64,000 nucleotides of DNA, taken from assembly GCA_963765135.1 (NCBI GenBank), contig CAVXUX010000008.1, positions 186,001 to 250,000 of the forward strand, given 5' to 3'. Positions 1 through 10,455 of this stretch are shown here, piece after piece. The notes under the pieces were generated by a model. It was not told the origin of the DNA. It saw only the letters and a list, made by a program, of their open reading frames with translations, and did no database searches. Position numbers and translations under genes: made by a program. The DNA is from JACVRW01 sp963765135. GTDB lineage: Bacteria > Actinomycetota > Thermoleophilia > Solirubrobacterales > Thermoleophilaceae. Each line of letters starts with the position of its first letter. Position 1 is the first letter of the stretch.

Positions 1-753
1 GGGCAGCGACGTGACGACGGCCTGCGGGAGGTCGCCGGCCACGCGCGCCATCGTCGCGGCCACGTCCGTCAGCGCGCGGTCGTCCTCGCCGTAGACGATC
101 CGCACGGGGATCTTCAGCTCGGGGAGTTTCTGCTCGATCTCGGTGAAGCCCTCGAAGTCGAGGCCCACGCCCGCGTCCGCCAGCGCCCGCTGGTCGTCGG
201 CCGAGTCGAACGGCGCCGTGAACGACGCGATCAGCTCGTCGAGCCCCTCGAAGCCGTCGGGCATCACGTCGCGGGCCAGCTCGGCGAGCCCCTCGGGGCT
301 GGTGGCCTGCTCGCGCTTCCCGGGCGTGGTCAGGGTCGTGACGAACTCGATCACGGCCGGAGAGAACTGCGGGTAGACGAGCGTGTTCAGCAGAGCCAGG
401 CGGGTGACGCGCTCGGGGTTGCGGACCGTCCAGTGCAGGCCGATCGGACCGCCGAGGTCGTGCACGGCGAGCCCGAGCTGGTCGACGCCGAGCGCCGCCA
501 GCAGGCCGTCGATGGCGCGCTCGAAGAAGTCGAAGTCGTAGCGGACGCCGACCGGCTTGTCGGAGACGCCGAAGCCGGGCAGGTCGGGCGCGATCACGCG
601 GTTGGTGCGGGCGATCGCCGGCATCACGTCGCGCCACAGGTACGAGGACGTCGGCCAGCCGTGCAGCAGCAGCACGGGCGGCCCGTCGCCGAGCTCCCGG
701 TAGCCGATCTTCAGGCCATCCACCTGCACCGTGTCCAGAGCCGCTGTCTCCAC
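1..753 (-). CDS. alpha/beta-fold hydrolase (haloalkane dehalogenase/epoxide hydrolase-like), 3' end cut by window
   Basis: I translated 251 residues from a GTG at 753, preceded by GGAGG with good spacing; the frame is open to the window edge, so the C-terminus is missing. Residues 28-36 (LLLHGWPTS) form the oxyanion region. VHDLGGPIG at about 97-105 puts Asp99 at the nucleophile elbow, where dehalogenases and epoxide hydrolases carry Asp and esterases carry Ser. YGEDD near the end precedes the acid region. The gene diverges from a TetR gene across two operator-like repeats, so that regulator probably controls it. The substrate is unknown. Confidence 0.85.
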   Translation of the reverse strand, partial: METAALDTVQVDGLKIGYRELGDGPPVLLLHGWPTSSYLWRDVMPAIARTNRVIAPDLPGFGVSDKPVGVRYDFDFFERAIDGLLAALGVDQLGLAVHDLGGPIGLHWTVRNPERVTRLALLNTLVYPQFSPAVIEFVTTLTTPGKREQATSPEGLAELARDVMPDGFEGLDELIASFTAPFDSADDQRALADAGVGLDFEGFTEIEQKLPELKIPVRIVYGEDDRALTDVAATMARVAGDLPQAVVTSLP

Positions 754-769
754 CGTGACCTCCGTAAGT

Positions 770-813
770 TGACCGACCGACGGTCTAGAAGATATCAGAC
801 CGACCGCCGGTCT
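770..813. promoter_or_regulatory. Two tandem TetR-type operators between divergent hydrolase and TetR genes
   Basis: Two copies of a GACCG-N5-CGGTC inverted repeat occur at 771-785 and 797-813; the second has perfect 6-bp arms (AGACCG/CGGTCT). They start about 27 bp apart and fill the space between the divergent GTG (753) and ATG (826). Spacing and symmetry suit dimers of the adjacent TetR protein, giving autoregulation plus control of the hydrolase. Assignment to that regulator is inferred from position. Confidence 0.75.
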
Positions 814-825
814 ACAATCATCGGG

Positions 826-1419
826 ATGAGCGACCTGCGCGTCGAACGCGGCAAGGCCACCCGCGAGCGGCTGCTCGCCACCGCCCGCGACCTGTTCGGG
901 CGCGACGGCTACGAGGCCACCTCGGTCGAGGCGGTCCTCAAGGCGGCCGGGGTCGCGAAGGGCTCGCTCTATCACCACTTCGAGAACAAGCCCGCCCTCT
1001 TCGACGCGGTGCTCGACCAGGTGGTCTCGGACGTGGCCGGCAAGGCCGCCCGGGCGGCGGCTCGTCACGACGATCCGGTGGAGAGCCTGCGGGCCGGCTG
1101 CGCGGAATGGCTGCGCACGTGCCTGGACCCCGCGGTTCAGCAGATCGCACTCGTCGATGCCCCGGCCGTGCTGGGATGGTCGCGCTGGCGCGAGCTCGAC
1201 GAGCAGTACACGCTCGGCGGCGTGCGCCGCAGCCTCCAGGCGCTGGCCGACAGCGGACGGGTGCCGGCTGCCCAGGTCGACGCCCTCGCGAACATGCTCC
1301 TGGCCGCCGTCGGCGAGGCGGCGCTGCTGATCGTCCAGGCCGACGATCCCGAGGCAACCCTTGCCGCCGGCCTGGCCGCCTTCGACACGCTGCTCGACCG
1401 GCTCGCCGGCCCCGCTTGA
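826..1419 (+). CDS. TetR/AcrR family transcriptional regulator
   Basis: 197 residues, normal for TetR. The N-terminal helix-turn-helix runs from about residue 8 to 55 and contains ARDLFGRDGYEATSVEAV and the recognition stretch GVAKGSLYHHFENK. The C-terminal ligand domain contains DAPAVLGW, a motif shared with the TetR at 18.0-18.6 kb, so the two belong to one subfamily. Its start lies 13 bp after a palindromic operator pair that it presumably binds. The next gene begins inside its stop codon. Confidence 0.92.
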   Translation: MSDLRVERGKATRERLLATARDLFGRDGYEATSVEAVLKAAGVAKGSLYHHFENKPALFDAVLDQVVSDVAGKAARAAARHDDPVESLRAGCAEWLRTCLDPAVQQIALVDAPAVLGWSRWRELDEQYTLGGVRRSLQALADSGRVPAAQVDALANMLLAAVGEAALLIVQADDPEATLAAGLAAFDTLLDRLAGPA

Positions 1420-2318
1420 CCACCCTACGCCGGCCTGGTTGGATCGACCCCCTGCGCAAGCTCGCCCCGATCCTGGTCGCCGCCGTCCTGCTGGCGGGCT
1501 GCACGATCCCCGCGCCCCCCGGGGCCGCGCCGCTGCGCTACCGCGACCTCGTCTTCAGCGGGGCGACCAAGACGGCCGACGTCCAGTATGGAACCGCGCC
1601 GGACCTACAGGGCAACCCCGTCGCCCTGAAGTTCGACTTCTACCAGCCGACCGGCGACGCGGTGAAGCGACGGCCGGTCGTCATCTGGGTTCACGGCGGT
1701 GGGTTCTCGGCCGGCGACAAGAGCGGCGGCGCCGACTGGGCCACGGCCTTCGCGAGGCGCGGCTACGTGGCCATCTCGCTCGGCTACCGCCTGCTCGCCA
1801 CGGGCCCCTGCGGCGGCAGCGGCCCGGTCCCGGACTACTGCTACACCGCCGCCGAGGCCGCCCAGCACGACGCCCAGGCAGCCGTTCGCTTCGTGCGCAA
1901 GAACGCGACCTTCCTCGGCGTCGACCCCAACCGCATCGCGATGGCCGGCGAGTCCGCCGGCGCGGTGACCTCGCTGCTGGTCGGCTGGCGCCCCGACGAC
2001 CCCGGCACCAGCGGCAACCCTGGGCCTCCGTCCGACATCCGCGCCGCCGTCTCGGTCGCGGGCGGGCTGCCGATCGACGACTACATCTCAGCCGGCGACG
2101 CCCCGGCCTTGTTCTTCCACGGCACCGCCGACCCGACCGTGCCCTACTCGTGGGCCACCGGAAACGTCAGCGCGATGGCCCAGCAGGACCTGATCGTCGG
2201 GATCGAGCCGTTCAACGGCGAGGGACACGGCATCCTCGGCCCGCATCGAAACGTCATCCACGAGCAGGCCAGCTACTTCCTCTACTTCATGATGGATCTG
2301 GCGCACGCGGCGCGCTGA
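1416..2318 (+). CDS. Secreted lipoprotein alpha/beta hydrolase (carboxylesterase-like)
   Basis: The first plausible start is TTG 1416, overlapping the tetR stop by four bases (TTGA). A hydrophobic signal ends in the lipobox LLAGC with Cys29, so the product is probably a lipoprotein facing outward. HGGGF gives the oxyanion hole, GESAG the Ser nucleophile, HGTADPTVP the Asp region and GEGHG the His. This order is typical of BD-FAE/carboxylesterase type B-like enzymes. The 3' end overlaps the convergent peptidase gene by about 32 bp. Confidence 0.85.
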   Translation: MTTLRRPGWIDPLRKLAPILVAAVLLAGCTIPAPPGAAPLRYRDLVFSGATKTADVQYGTAPDLQGNPVALKFDFYQPTGDAVKRRPVVIWVHGGGFSAGDKSGGADWATAFARRGYVAISLGYRLLATGPCGGSGPVPDYCYTAAEAAQHDAQAAVRFVRKNATFLGVDPNRIAMAGESAGAVTSLLVGWRPDDPGTSGNPGPPSDIRAAVSVAGGLPIDDYISAGDAPALFFHGTADPTVPYSWATGNVSAMAQQDLIVGIEPFNGEGHGILGPHRNVIHEQASYFLYFMMDLAHAAR

Positions 2319-3220
2319 GCGCCTCGACCGGGAACCCCTCCTGCATGGTGCCGTCGAGCCGACGCGCCGGCCGCGCCGCCACCAGGCAGTTGTAGACCGA
2401 CTCGTGCGCGGCCTCGTAGGCGGCCGCGAAGTACGGGTCGATGCGCTCGGTCGGCAGGTCCTGATCGGCGACCGTGCTGAACGCGACGGCGATCTCGCCC
2501 GAGCCATCGGAGCCGTAGGAGCCGATCCGCGCGAGCCCCAGCAACGGCCGCAGCGCCAGCCGGCGCAGCTGCTGGGCCGACAGCGGCGCGTCGGTCGCGC
2601 ACACGGCGATGCAGGAGCCGTGCAGCTCGCGCTGGTCCGCCGGCGGGGCGAGCTCGAGCCCGGGCACGTCGAGGTAGTCGCGGTCGCCGAAGTTGCAGAG
2701 CAGCAGCACGCCCACGTGGTGGTCGCCGACCACGCGCGAGGCGGTGCCGATGCCCCCCGGGTAATCGAACAGGATCATCCCGGTGCCCGCCCCCACGCTG
2801 CCCTCGGCGACGTCGGGCCCGAGCTGCGAGAGCGCAGCGTCCACGTCGCCGATCGCCACCGTGCGCGAGTCGGCCATGTCGCCGTCGTCGCACTCGCCCA
2901 CCACCGGGATCACCGCGTGGTCGGGCCCGCGGCCCGAGGCCAGCACCGCCGCCTGGTAGACCGTCCCCACCGCGTGCGTGCCGCACAGGTACACGGGCGT
3001 CTGGATCACCCCGCGCTCGTCGATCTCGAGCTTCGACGTGAGCTCCCCCACGCCGTTGATCACCGCCGCGCCGGCGGGCGTGGGGAGCTCCGGCGGCGCG
3101 ACGACCGTTACGCCGGTGCGCTGGCCGCTCGCCGCCTGGGCGTGGCCCACGCGCACGCCGGGGACGTCCGTGATCGCGTTGCGCGCTCCCGGGGCGAGCC
3201 GACCGACCGGCCCGCCGAGG

Positions 3221-3234
<14 letters not shown>
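2287..3234 (-). CDS. P1 family peptidase (S58, DmpA/beta-aminopeptidase family)
   Basis: 315 residues. N-terminal ITDVPGVRVGH and the central GSVGAGTGM are hallmarks of the DmpA/BapA family. These N-terminal-nucleophile hydrolases self-cleave before a Ser; HGSCIAVCATDAPLS places the scissile Gly206-Ser207. Family members release N-terminal residues, including beta-amino acids, from peptides or amides. The gene starts within the end of the preceding ABC ATPase gene (14-nt overlap) and is last in a long operon with peptide uptake and beta-amino-acid breakdown genes. The actual substrate is not shown by sequence. Confidence 0.9.
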
Positions 3235-4182
<948 letters not shown>

Positions 4183-4186
<4 letters not shown>

Positions 4187-5196
4187 CCGGCCGCCCCCTC
4201 GACGGCGGCCTCGTGAGCAGCCGGCCACTCGGCCCAGGGCGCGAAGTGACAGGCAGCCGCCTGCGCCGGGCGCACCTCCCGCAGCGCCGGATCCTCGAGG
4301 CACTTGTCGGCCGCGTAGGGGCAGCGCGGCCGGAAGCGACAGCCCTGGGGCAGGTCGCCGGGGTCGGGCGGCCCGCCGGGGATCGGCGTGGCCAGCGTCG
4401 CGCGACCCGCCGATCACCGGGAGCGAGTCGAGCAGGCGCTTGGTGTAGGGGTGCTGGGGCGCGGCGAAGACCTCCCTGCACCGGGCCGGTCTCGACGATC
4501 CGCCCCGCGTACATCACCGCGACCCGGTCGCACGTCTCCGCCAGCACGCCGAGGTCGTGCGAGATCAGGATCAGCGCCAGGCCGAGCTGCTCGCGCAGCT
4601 GCTCGAGCAGCTCCAGGATCTGCGCCTGCATCACGACGTCGAGCGCCGTGGTGGGCTCGTCGGCGATCACCAGCGACGGCCGGCACGCGAGCGCGAGCGC
4701 GATCATCACGCGCTGGCGCTGCCCGCCCGACAACTGGTGCGCGTAGCGGCGCCCGAGCGCCGGCGTCAGCCCGACGGTCGTGAGCAGCTCGCCGATGCGC
4801 GCGCCCACGTCCTTCGCGCTCTTCGGCCGCTCGTGCAGGTAGATCGCCTCGGCGACCTGGTCGTCCACGCGCTTGACCGGGTCGAGCGAGTTCATCGCGC
4901 CCTGGAAGACGAGCGACACGTGGCGCCAGCGCACGACCTGCATGCCCGCCTCGGTGCGCCGTTCGACGTTGATCGGCTCCTCGATGTCGGGCGGGCGCAG
5001 CGTCATCGTGCCGGTCTGCTTGAAGGTCGCGGGCAGCAGCTTCATCAGCGCGAGCGCGGTCGTCGTCTTGCCGCAGCCCGACTCGCCCGCCAGCCCGAGC
5101 GCCTCCCCGCGCTCGAGCGTCAGGTCCACGCCGTCGAGGATCGGGCCGGCCGCCGTGGGTCACGTGCAGGTCGCGGATCTCGAGCAGCGCGCTCAT
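4183..5196 (-). CDS. Peptide ABC transporter ATP-binding protein (DppD/OppD-like), three apparent frameshifts
   Basis: The start MSALLEIRDLHVTHGG is at 5196. One extra base near 5149, another near 4477 and a third near 4404 break the frame. Removing them restores an ATPase with GESGCGKTT, LSGGQRQRV, VIADEPTTALD, and a C-terminal oligo-HPY tail (GCRFRPRCPY) ending at 4183. All three changes lengthen a G/C run and no other damage is seen. I read them as sequence errors in a working gene. It is the partner of the 3221-4186 ATPase. Confidence 0.85.
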
Positions 5197-6048
5197 GCGT
5201 GCTGCTCCCGAAGGCGCGGGTTGACGTACTCCTCGAACAGGTAGCCGAGGATCGAGACCGACAGGACCAGCAGCGTGATGCACAGACCGGGCGGGATCAC
5301 GTACCACCACGCACCGGCGCTGGGCGCCCCCGACGAGAACGCGTTCTCGAGCATCGTCCCCCAGGAGATGCGCGTCGGGTCGCCGAGCCCGAGGAACGCG
5401 AGCGCCGCCTCGGACAGGATCGCGACGGCGACGATCAGCACGGTGTTGGCGAAGATCAGCGGCAGCGTGTTGGGCAGGACGTGGGTGCGGATGATGTACC
5501 AGTCGCTGGCGCCCAGCGCCCGGGCGCGCTCGACGAAGGCGCGCTCGCGCAAGGTCAGCACCTGCGCGCGCACGATCCGCCCCGTGCCCGCCCAGGAGGT
5601 CAGCCCGATCACGGCGATCAGCACGGTCAGCGAGGGCTCGAGCAGGCGCGCCAGCACGATCATCAGCGGCAGCGTGCGGGATCACCAGGAACCAGTTCTC
5701 CAGCGCGTCCAGGGCGCGGTCGGTCCAGCCGCCGAAGTAGCCGCCGATCAGGCCGACGGTCGCCCCGAGCACGGCGGAGATGGCCGCGGCGGCGAAGCCG
5801 ACCACGATCGACACGCGCGCCCCGACGAGCAGCTGCGAGAAGACGTCCGATCCCGTGTCTCGGTGGTGCCGAGCCAGTGGTCGGTGCTGGGCTTCGCGAG
5901 CACGTCGAGGCTCGAAGCGTCCGGGTCGTCAGGCGCGATCGCGCTGCCGAATATCGCCGAGGAAGACGAACAGTCCGAGCGACGCCGAGGCCGATCCGCC
6001 CGCGCCAGGTGGTCGAACAGCAGGTCGCGGACGCTGCAGCTCGGTCAC
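5193..6048 (-). CDS. Peptide ABC transporter permease (DppC/OppC-like), frameshifted
   Basis: GTG 6048 overlaps the upstream permease stop (GTGA); the stop at 5193 overlaps the next start (ATGA). Reassembled across at least three single-base indels (near 5970, 5857 and 5682), it has an N-terminal TM segment, a periplasmic stretch with HWLGTTE, and the EAA-type loop ERARALGASDWYIIRTHVLPN at 5460-5530, which contacts the ATPases. The C-terminus ends PRLREQHA. Length and topology fit DppC. The frameshifts are probably sequencing errors. Confidence 0.85.
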
Positions 6049-7017
6049 GTCGCCTGCACCCGCGGGTCGAGGACGAAGTAGAGGCAGTCGGCGAGCAGGT
6101 TGGCCAGGATCACCCCGGCCGAGAAGACCAGGAACGTGCCCTGCAGCACCGGGAAGTCCTTGTCGTTGATCGCGTCGTAGCTCAGCTCGCCGAGGCCGGG
6201 CCAGGAGAAGATCGTCTCGATCGTGATCGCGCCGCCGACGACCGCGCCGAACTGGATCGCCGACAGCGTCACCAGCGGCAGCAGCGCGTTCGGCACGGCG
6301 TGCTGGCGCACGACGCGGTCCCAAGGCAGGCCGATCGCGCGCTTGACCGTGATGAAGTCCTCGGTCAGCACGTCGACCATCGACGAGCGCATGATCAGGA
6401 AGTACTGGCCGAGCAGCATCAGCGTCATCGCGGTGGCCGGCAGCACCAGGTGCTCCGCCACGTCGGCGGCCTGGGCGAACCAGCTCGAGAAGTCCTCGCC
6501 CGGCGTCATCTGCTGTCCGGCCGGGAAGATCGGCAACCAGACGGCGAAGACGAGGATCAGGATGATGCCGATCCAGTACTCGGGCGCGGCGTAGGTGAAC
6601 AGGCTGAAGCCGAGCAGGCCGTCGTCGGCGGGCTTGCCGCGCCTGGTCGCGGCGATCACCCCCAGCCAGGCGCCGATCAGCGTCGCCAGCAGCGTGCCCG
6701 TGCCCACCAGCAGCAGCGTCCAGGGCAGCGCGTCCTTGATCTCGGTCCATACCGACCGGCGCGTGCGCTGGCTGATGCCGAGGTCGAGCCGCAGCGTGTC
6801 GCCGGCGTAGTCGGCGAACTGGCCGGTGATCGGCTTGTCGAGCCCGTAGTTCGCCCTGCAGCTTCTCGATCTCCTGCGGGCGTGGCCCGCGGCAGGCGGG
6901 CGAGCTGGGTCGTCGGGATCGCCCATGACCCGGAACAGGAAGAAGTTGAAGACGAGCACGAAGACGAAGCGTCAGCAGCGCCGCCGCGACCTTGCCCGCC
7001 AGCCAGCGCGGGTTCAC
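6045..7017 (-). CDS. Peptide ABC transporter permease (DppB/OppB-like), frameshifted at the 5' end
   Basis: The likely start is GTG 7017 (VNPRWLAGKVAAALLT). Extra G/C bases near 6970, 6911, 6885 and 6855 scramble the first 60 codons. From there an intact frame runs to 6045 with NYGLDKPITGQ, six hydrophobic segments and the EAA loop KRAIGLPWDRVVRQHAVPN. The C-terminus matches DppB (SYDAINDKDFPVLQG). It forms the membrane channel with the DppC-like protein. The gene begins just after the binding-protein stop. Confidence 0.85.
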
Positions 7018-7027
7018 GAACGGCGCC

Positions 7028-8848
7028 TCACGTCTCCAGCTCCAGCGGCTCGCGCCCACCGCCGCGCGCGCCGGCGCAGGAAGCACGAACGCCAGCAGCC
7101 GCCGAGCACCACCACGGCGATCGCGACGAAGATGCCCGCGCTGCTCGCCGCCGCCGTCGTCGCCGCCCTCGGCGGGCGCGATCGCCAGCATCGGCTCGTA
7201 GGAGACCTGCTGGCAGAACGGACTCGCCGTCGGGCTTCGGGCACGCGCGTTCGACGTCGGTGATCATGCGGTCGGTCCGATACGCCGTCGAGGTATGGGT
7301 CCTCGGTCAGCACGAGGTAGGGCAGGTCACGCTGCGTGAGGGCGATCATCTGCCGGATCAGCTCCTTGCGCTTGTCCGTGTCGAACTCGCCGGTCTGCTC
7401 GCTTGAACAGCCGGTCGTACTCGGGGTTCGAGTAGAACGAGTCCGAGGAGCCGCCGATCTTGTCGGTCGTGACAGCTGCAGCAGCGCGCTCGGGTCGTAC
7501 GGATCGCCGCCCCAGCCCCAGACGAACGTGTCGAAGTCGGGCGCCGGCTTGCCGTCGTTCTTGCGCGTGGTGATCTCGGTCAGCTTGTCCACGCTGACGA
7601 CCTGCACCTTGAAGTCGATCGCCGACCTCGCGCGCCTGCTCGGCGACGAGCTTGGCCGCCTGGATGTCTCGAGGGCGACTCCGAGCGCACGAACAGATCG
7701 AACGACAACGTCCGATCGCCCTTCTTGCGCGCGTCCCGTCGCCCTCGCGCGTCTAGCCGGCGTCGTCCAGCATCTGGTTCGCCTTGTCCGGGTCGTAGGG
7801 GTAGTCCTCGGCCGGCTTCTCGTAGAAGCTCTTGTAGTACGTGGGCAGCATGCCGTGGCCCACGAACGAGGTGCCGCGGCTGGAGATCTCGTTCACGCGG
7901 TTGCGGTCGACGGCGTACGCGATCGCCTGCCGGACCACCCGGTCCTGCACCGCAGGGTTGAACTTGGCGTCGGGGCAGTTCTCCTTCGAGCAGAGGTTGA
8001 AGGCGAGCTGCGTGAACGAGGGCGAGGGCGCGCGGACCGTCTCGATCCCGTCCACCTTCTCGAGCTTCGTTGAAGCTCGTCGGCTCGACCTCCATCGTGG
8101 CGTCGATCTCGCCGAGCTTCAGCGCCCGCTCGACGGCGTCGGTGGTGCCGTACTTGATGAACTGGATCTCGTCGTACTTCGGCTTCTCGCCGCGGCAGTT
8201 CGGGTTGCGCTCCATGCTTCACGATGCGGCCGCGCTCGAACTCGGTGACCACGTACGGGCCGCTGCCGACCATCGGCAGCTTCGGCTGGAACGAGCTTCT
8301 TCAGCTCCTTGACCGGCATCTTGCCGTAGACGTGCTCCGGGATCATGTAGACGAACAGGCCGCCGACGATGCGGGCGTCCGGCTGGTCGGTGTGGACCAC
8401 GGCCGTGTTCTCGTCGGGCGTCTCGACCTTGGTGACGTTCTCGTGTAGCCGGAGAAGATCAGGCCGTTGGTGCCCAGCTTCTCGAGCGAGTACTTGACGT
8501 CCTTGGACGTGATCGGCTCGCCGTCGGACCACTTCGCGTCCTTCGAGCAGGTGGAACGTGACCGTCTTCTTGTCCGGTCGAGATGTCCCAGCTCTCGGCG
8601 ATGCCGGGAGCCGGCGACAGGTCGTCCGGGCTGAAGTTGACGAGCAGGTCCCAGTTGAGCGCCCAGATGCGGAAGTTCTCCTCGTCCTGCGCGACGAACG
8701 GGTTGAGCGTCTGCGACGTCCTGCCCCCAGCCGAGCTTGAGGACCTTCTTCTTGCCGCCCTCGTCCTGGGCGCCGGCCGGCAGGGCCGTGACCGCGGCGA
8801 TCAGCGCCGCAATCGCCACCAGCACTGCCACGATCGTCCTCAGCCTCA
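7028..8848 (-). CDS. Peptide ABC transporter substrate-binding protein (SBP_bac_5), heavily frameshifted
   Basis: The start at ATG 8848 (MRLRTIVAVLVAIAALI) has an AGGAG site and a cleavable signal ending PAGAQ; ATG 8864 overlapping the upstream stop is an alternative. Fragments in three frames give an ordered SBP_bac_5 protein: DAKWSDGEPITSKDV, VGSGPYVVTEFERGR, VVRQAIAYAVDRNRVNE and FDTFVWGWGGDPYDPS. The C-terminus has a hydrophobic anchor and ends EPLELET. At least eight single-base indels and one in-frame TAG (7753-7755, where TGG would fit) are present. This is the worst-quality gene in the window; I cannot exclude real inactivation. Confidence 0.8.
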
Positions 8849-8860
8849 TCCGATTTCTCC

Positions 8861-9826
8861 TCATGGTTGTTCGGCTACCGCCGCCTCGGTCACTTCGAGG
8901 GTCTTTGCGCCGCCGTCGAGCCGGGCCATCGCCCCGAGCGGCATCGTTGCCATGTGCTTGCCGTGGCCCACGGGCACGTTCGCGATCGCGGGTATGCCCA
9001 GCGGAGCGATCAGCTCGTCGAGGATCTCCTCGATCGAGAGCGTGGACTCCGGGCCCTCCGGCAGCGTCTGCGCCTTCAAGTTCACGTTCGTCCCGAACAC
9101 GAAGCCGGCCGCGTCGTCGAGCTTGCCGGCCCGGATCAGGTGGTTGAGCCCGGTGTCGACCAGGTACTCGTCGGTGTTCAGGTCCTCGACCATCACGATG
9201 CACCCGTCGGTCTGGACCTCGAAGGGCGTGCCGATGCTCGCGCACAGCAGCGTCAGGCAGCCGCCCACGAGCGGCGCCTCCGCCACGCCCTCGCCCACGG
9301 TCAGCACGTACGGGTCCTCGGGGTCCTCGAACACGCGCCCCAGGGGCTCGGGCTGGAGCGCCCGGTGGAACCACTGCTTGGTCTCCTCGGTCAGCTCCTC
9401 CTTGCGCCGCGTGAAGCGCACGAAGTTCGGTCCGTAGAACGTGACCCAGCCGGCGTGGGCGGCCAGCGCGAGGTGCAGCGCGGTGATGTCGCTGAAGCCG
9501 CAGACGATGCGCGGCGCGCCGAGGGCGCCCCAGTCGATCCGGTCGTGCAGCCGCGCCGCGCCGTAGCCGCCGCAGAGCGCGTGCACCATGTCGATGCCCG
9601 GCTCGCTGAGCGCCCACTGCAGGTCGGCGGCGCGCTGCTCGTCGGTACCGGCGAGGTAGCCGTGCACCTTGCGGAGGTTGGGGCCGAACACGACCTGGTG
9701 CCCGAGCGCCTCGAAGTAGGCGGTCGCCTGCTCGATCTCGGAGCGCGTCTGGGGCGGGCTGGCCGGGGCGACCACGGCGATCGTCGCGTGCTCGGGCAGC
9801 GCGGGCGGCTTGACGCGGTCGGTCAC
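8861..9826 (-). CDS. LD-carboxypeptidase-like protein (peptidase S66, LdcA/MccF family)
   Basis: 321 residues from GTG 9826, overlapping the tetR stop (GTGA). ATIAVVAPASPP opens the S66 N-domain, CGGYGAARL follows, and CGFSDITALHLAL carries the nucleophile Ser. VEDLNTDEYLVDTGLNHL and VPVGHGKH supply the Glu and His region. S66 enzymes cleave LD-peptides of murein or, as MccF, release toxic aminoacyl-nucleotide antibiotics. Its place in a peptide-uptake operon fits processing of an imported unusual peptide or self-protection. I cannot separate these from sequence. Confidence 0.9.
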   Translation of the reverse strand: MTDRVKPPALPEHATIAVVAPASPPQTRSEIEQATAYFEALGHQVVFGPNLRKVHGYLAGTDEQRAADLQWALSEPGIDMVHALCGGYGAARLHDRIDWGALGAPRIVCGFSDITALHLALAAHAGWVTFYGPNFVRFTRRKEELTEETKQWFHRALQPEPLGRVFEDPEDPYVLTVGEGVAEAPLVGGCLTLLCASIGTPFEVQTDGCIVMVEDLNTDEYLVDTGLNHLIRAGKLDDAAGFVFGTNVNLKAQTLPEGPESTLSIEEILDELIAPLGIPAIANVPVGHGKHMATMPLGAMARLDGGAKTLEVTEAAVAEQP

Positions 9827-10455
9827 GGCGCGGCCTCCACGCGCCCGCTCTCGATCGCCTCCGCGATCAACTCGCGGGGCGCCTGCAGCGAGCCGAGCAC
9901 GAGCTCCACGTGCAGCTCCGCGACCTCCTCGAGTCCGAGCGGGCCGTTCGGGTCGAACCAGAGCGCGACCCCCGTGCACTGGAGCAGGATCGCGTAGGTG
10001 GCCACGGGCACGTCCGAGGTGCGCAGCGAGCCATCGCGGATCCCGTCGCGGATCATCCCGCTGAACATGCGCTGGTACTCGTCGCGCTTGGCGATCAACG
10101 CCGCCCGCGGCGTGTCGTTGAGCGCGCGGATCTCGCTGTCGGTGACGAACGCCGCGCGGGTGTGGAGCCCGTGGAAGACCACGTGCTCGCGCACCCCGGC
10201 GGCGAGGCGCAGGGCCGGCCGCTCGTGCCGCTCGACGGCGGCGACGACGCGATCGGTGAGCCGCTGCATGAAGTCATCCTGCAGCCCGACCAGGATGTCC
10301 TCCTTGCTCGCGTAGTGGTGATAGATCGCCGCGGGCTGCACGCGCGCCTCCGAGGCGATCGCGCGCATCGAGGTGGCGTGGTACCCGAGCCGCGCGAACA
10401 ACTCGAGCGCCGCGTCGTGGATCGCCTCCCGGGTTTCGGGGCCCGTGCGAGTCAG
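9823..10455 (-). CDS. TetR family transcriptional regulator
   Basis: About 210 residues. The HTH includes ALELFARLGYHATSMRAIAS and VQPAAIYHHYASKEDIL. No ATG, GTG or TTG lies upstream of the HTH; CTG 10455, overlapping the kce stop as CTGA, is the best start. It sits inside the operon and probably controls it through palindromes in front of kdd (12737-12803). The C-terminal ligand domain is not diagnostic of an effector. Confidence 0.85.
   Translation of the reverse strand: MTRTGPETREAIHDAALELFARLGYHATSMRAIASEARVQPAAIYHHYASKEDILVGLQDDFMQRLTDRVVAAVERHERPALRLAAGVREHVVFHGLHTRAAFVTDSEIRALNDTPRAALIAKRDEYQRMFSGMIRDGIRDGSLRTSDVPVATYAILLQCTGVALWFDPNGPLGLEEVAELHVELVLGSLQAPRELIAEAIESGRVEAAP

Noticed and set aside
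4557..7406. A 949-codon open frame on the plus strand
   Set aside because: Antisense shadow of the peptide transporter genes; the Arg/Gln/His-rich translation has no domain, while the opposite strand shows clear ABC motifs.
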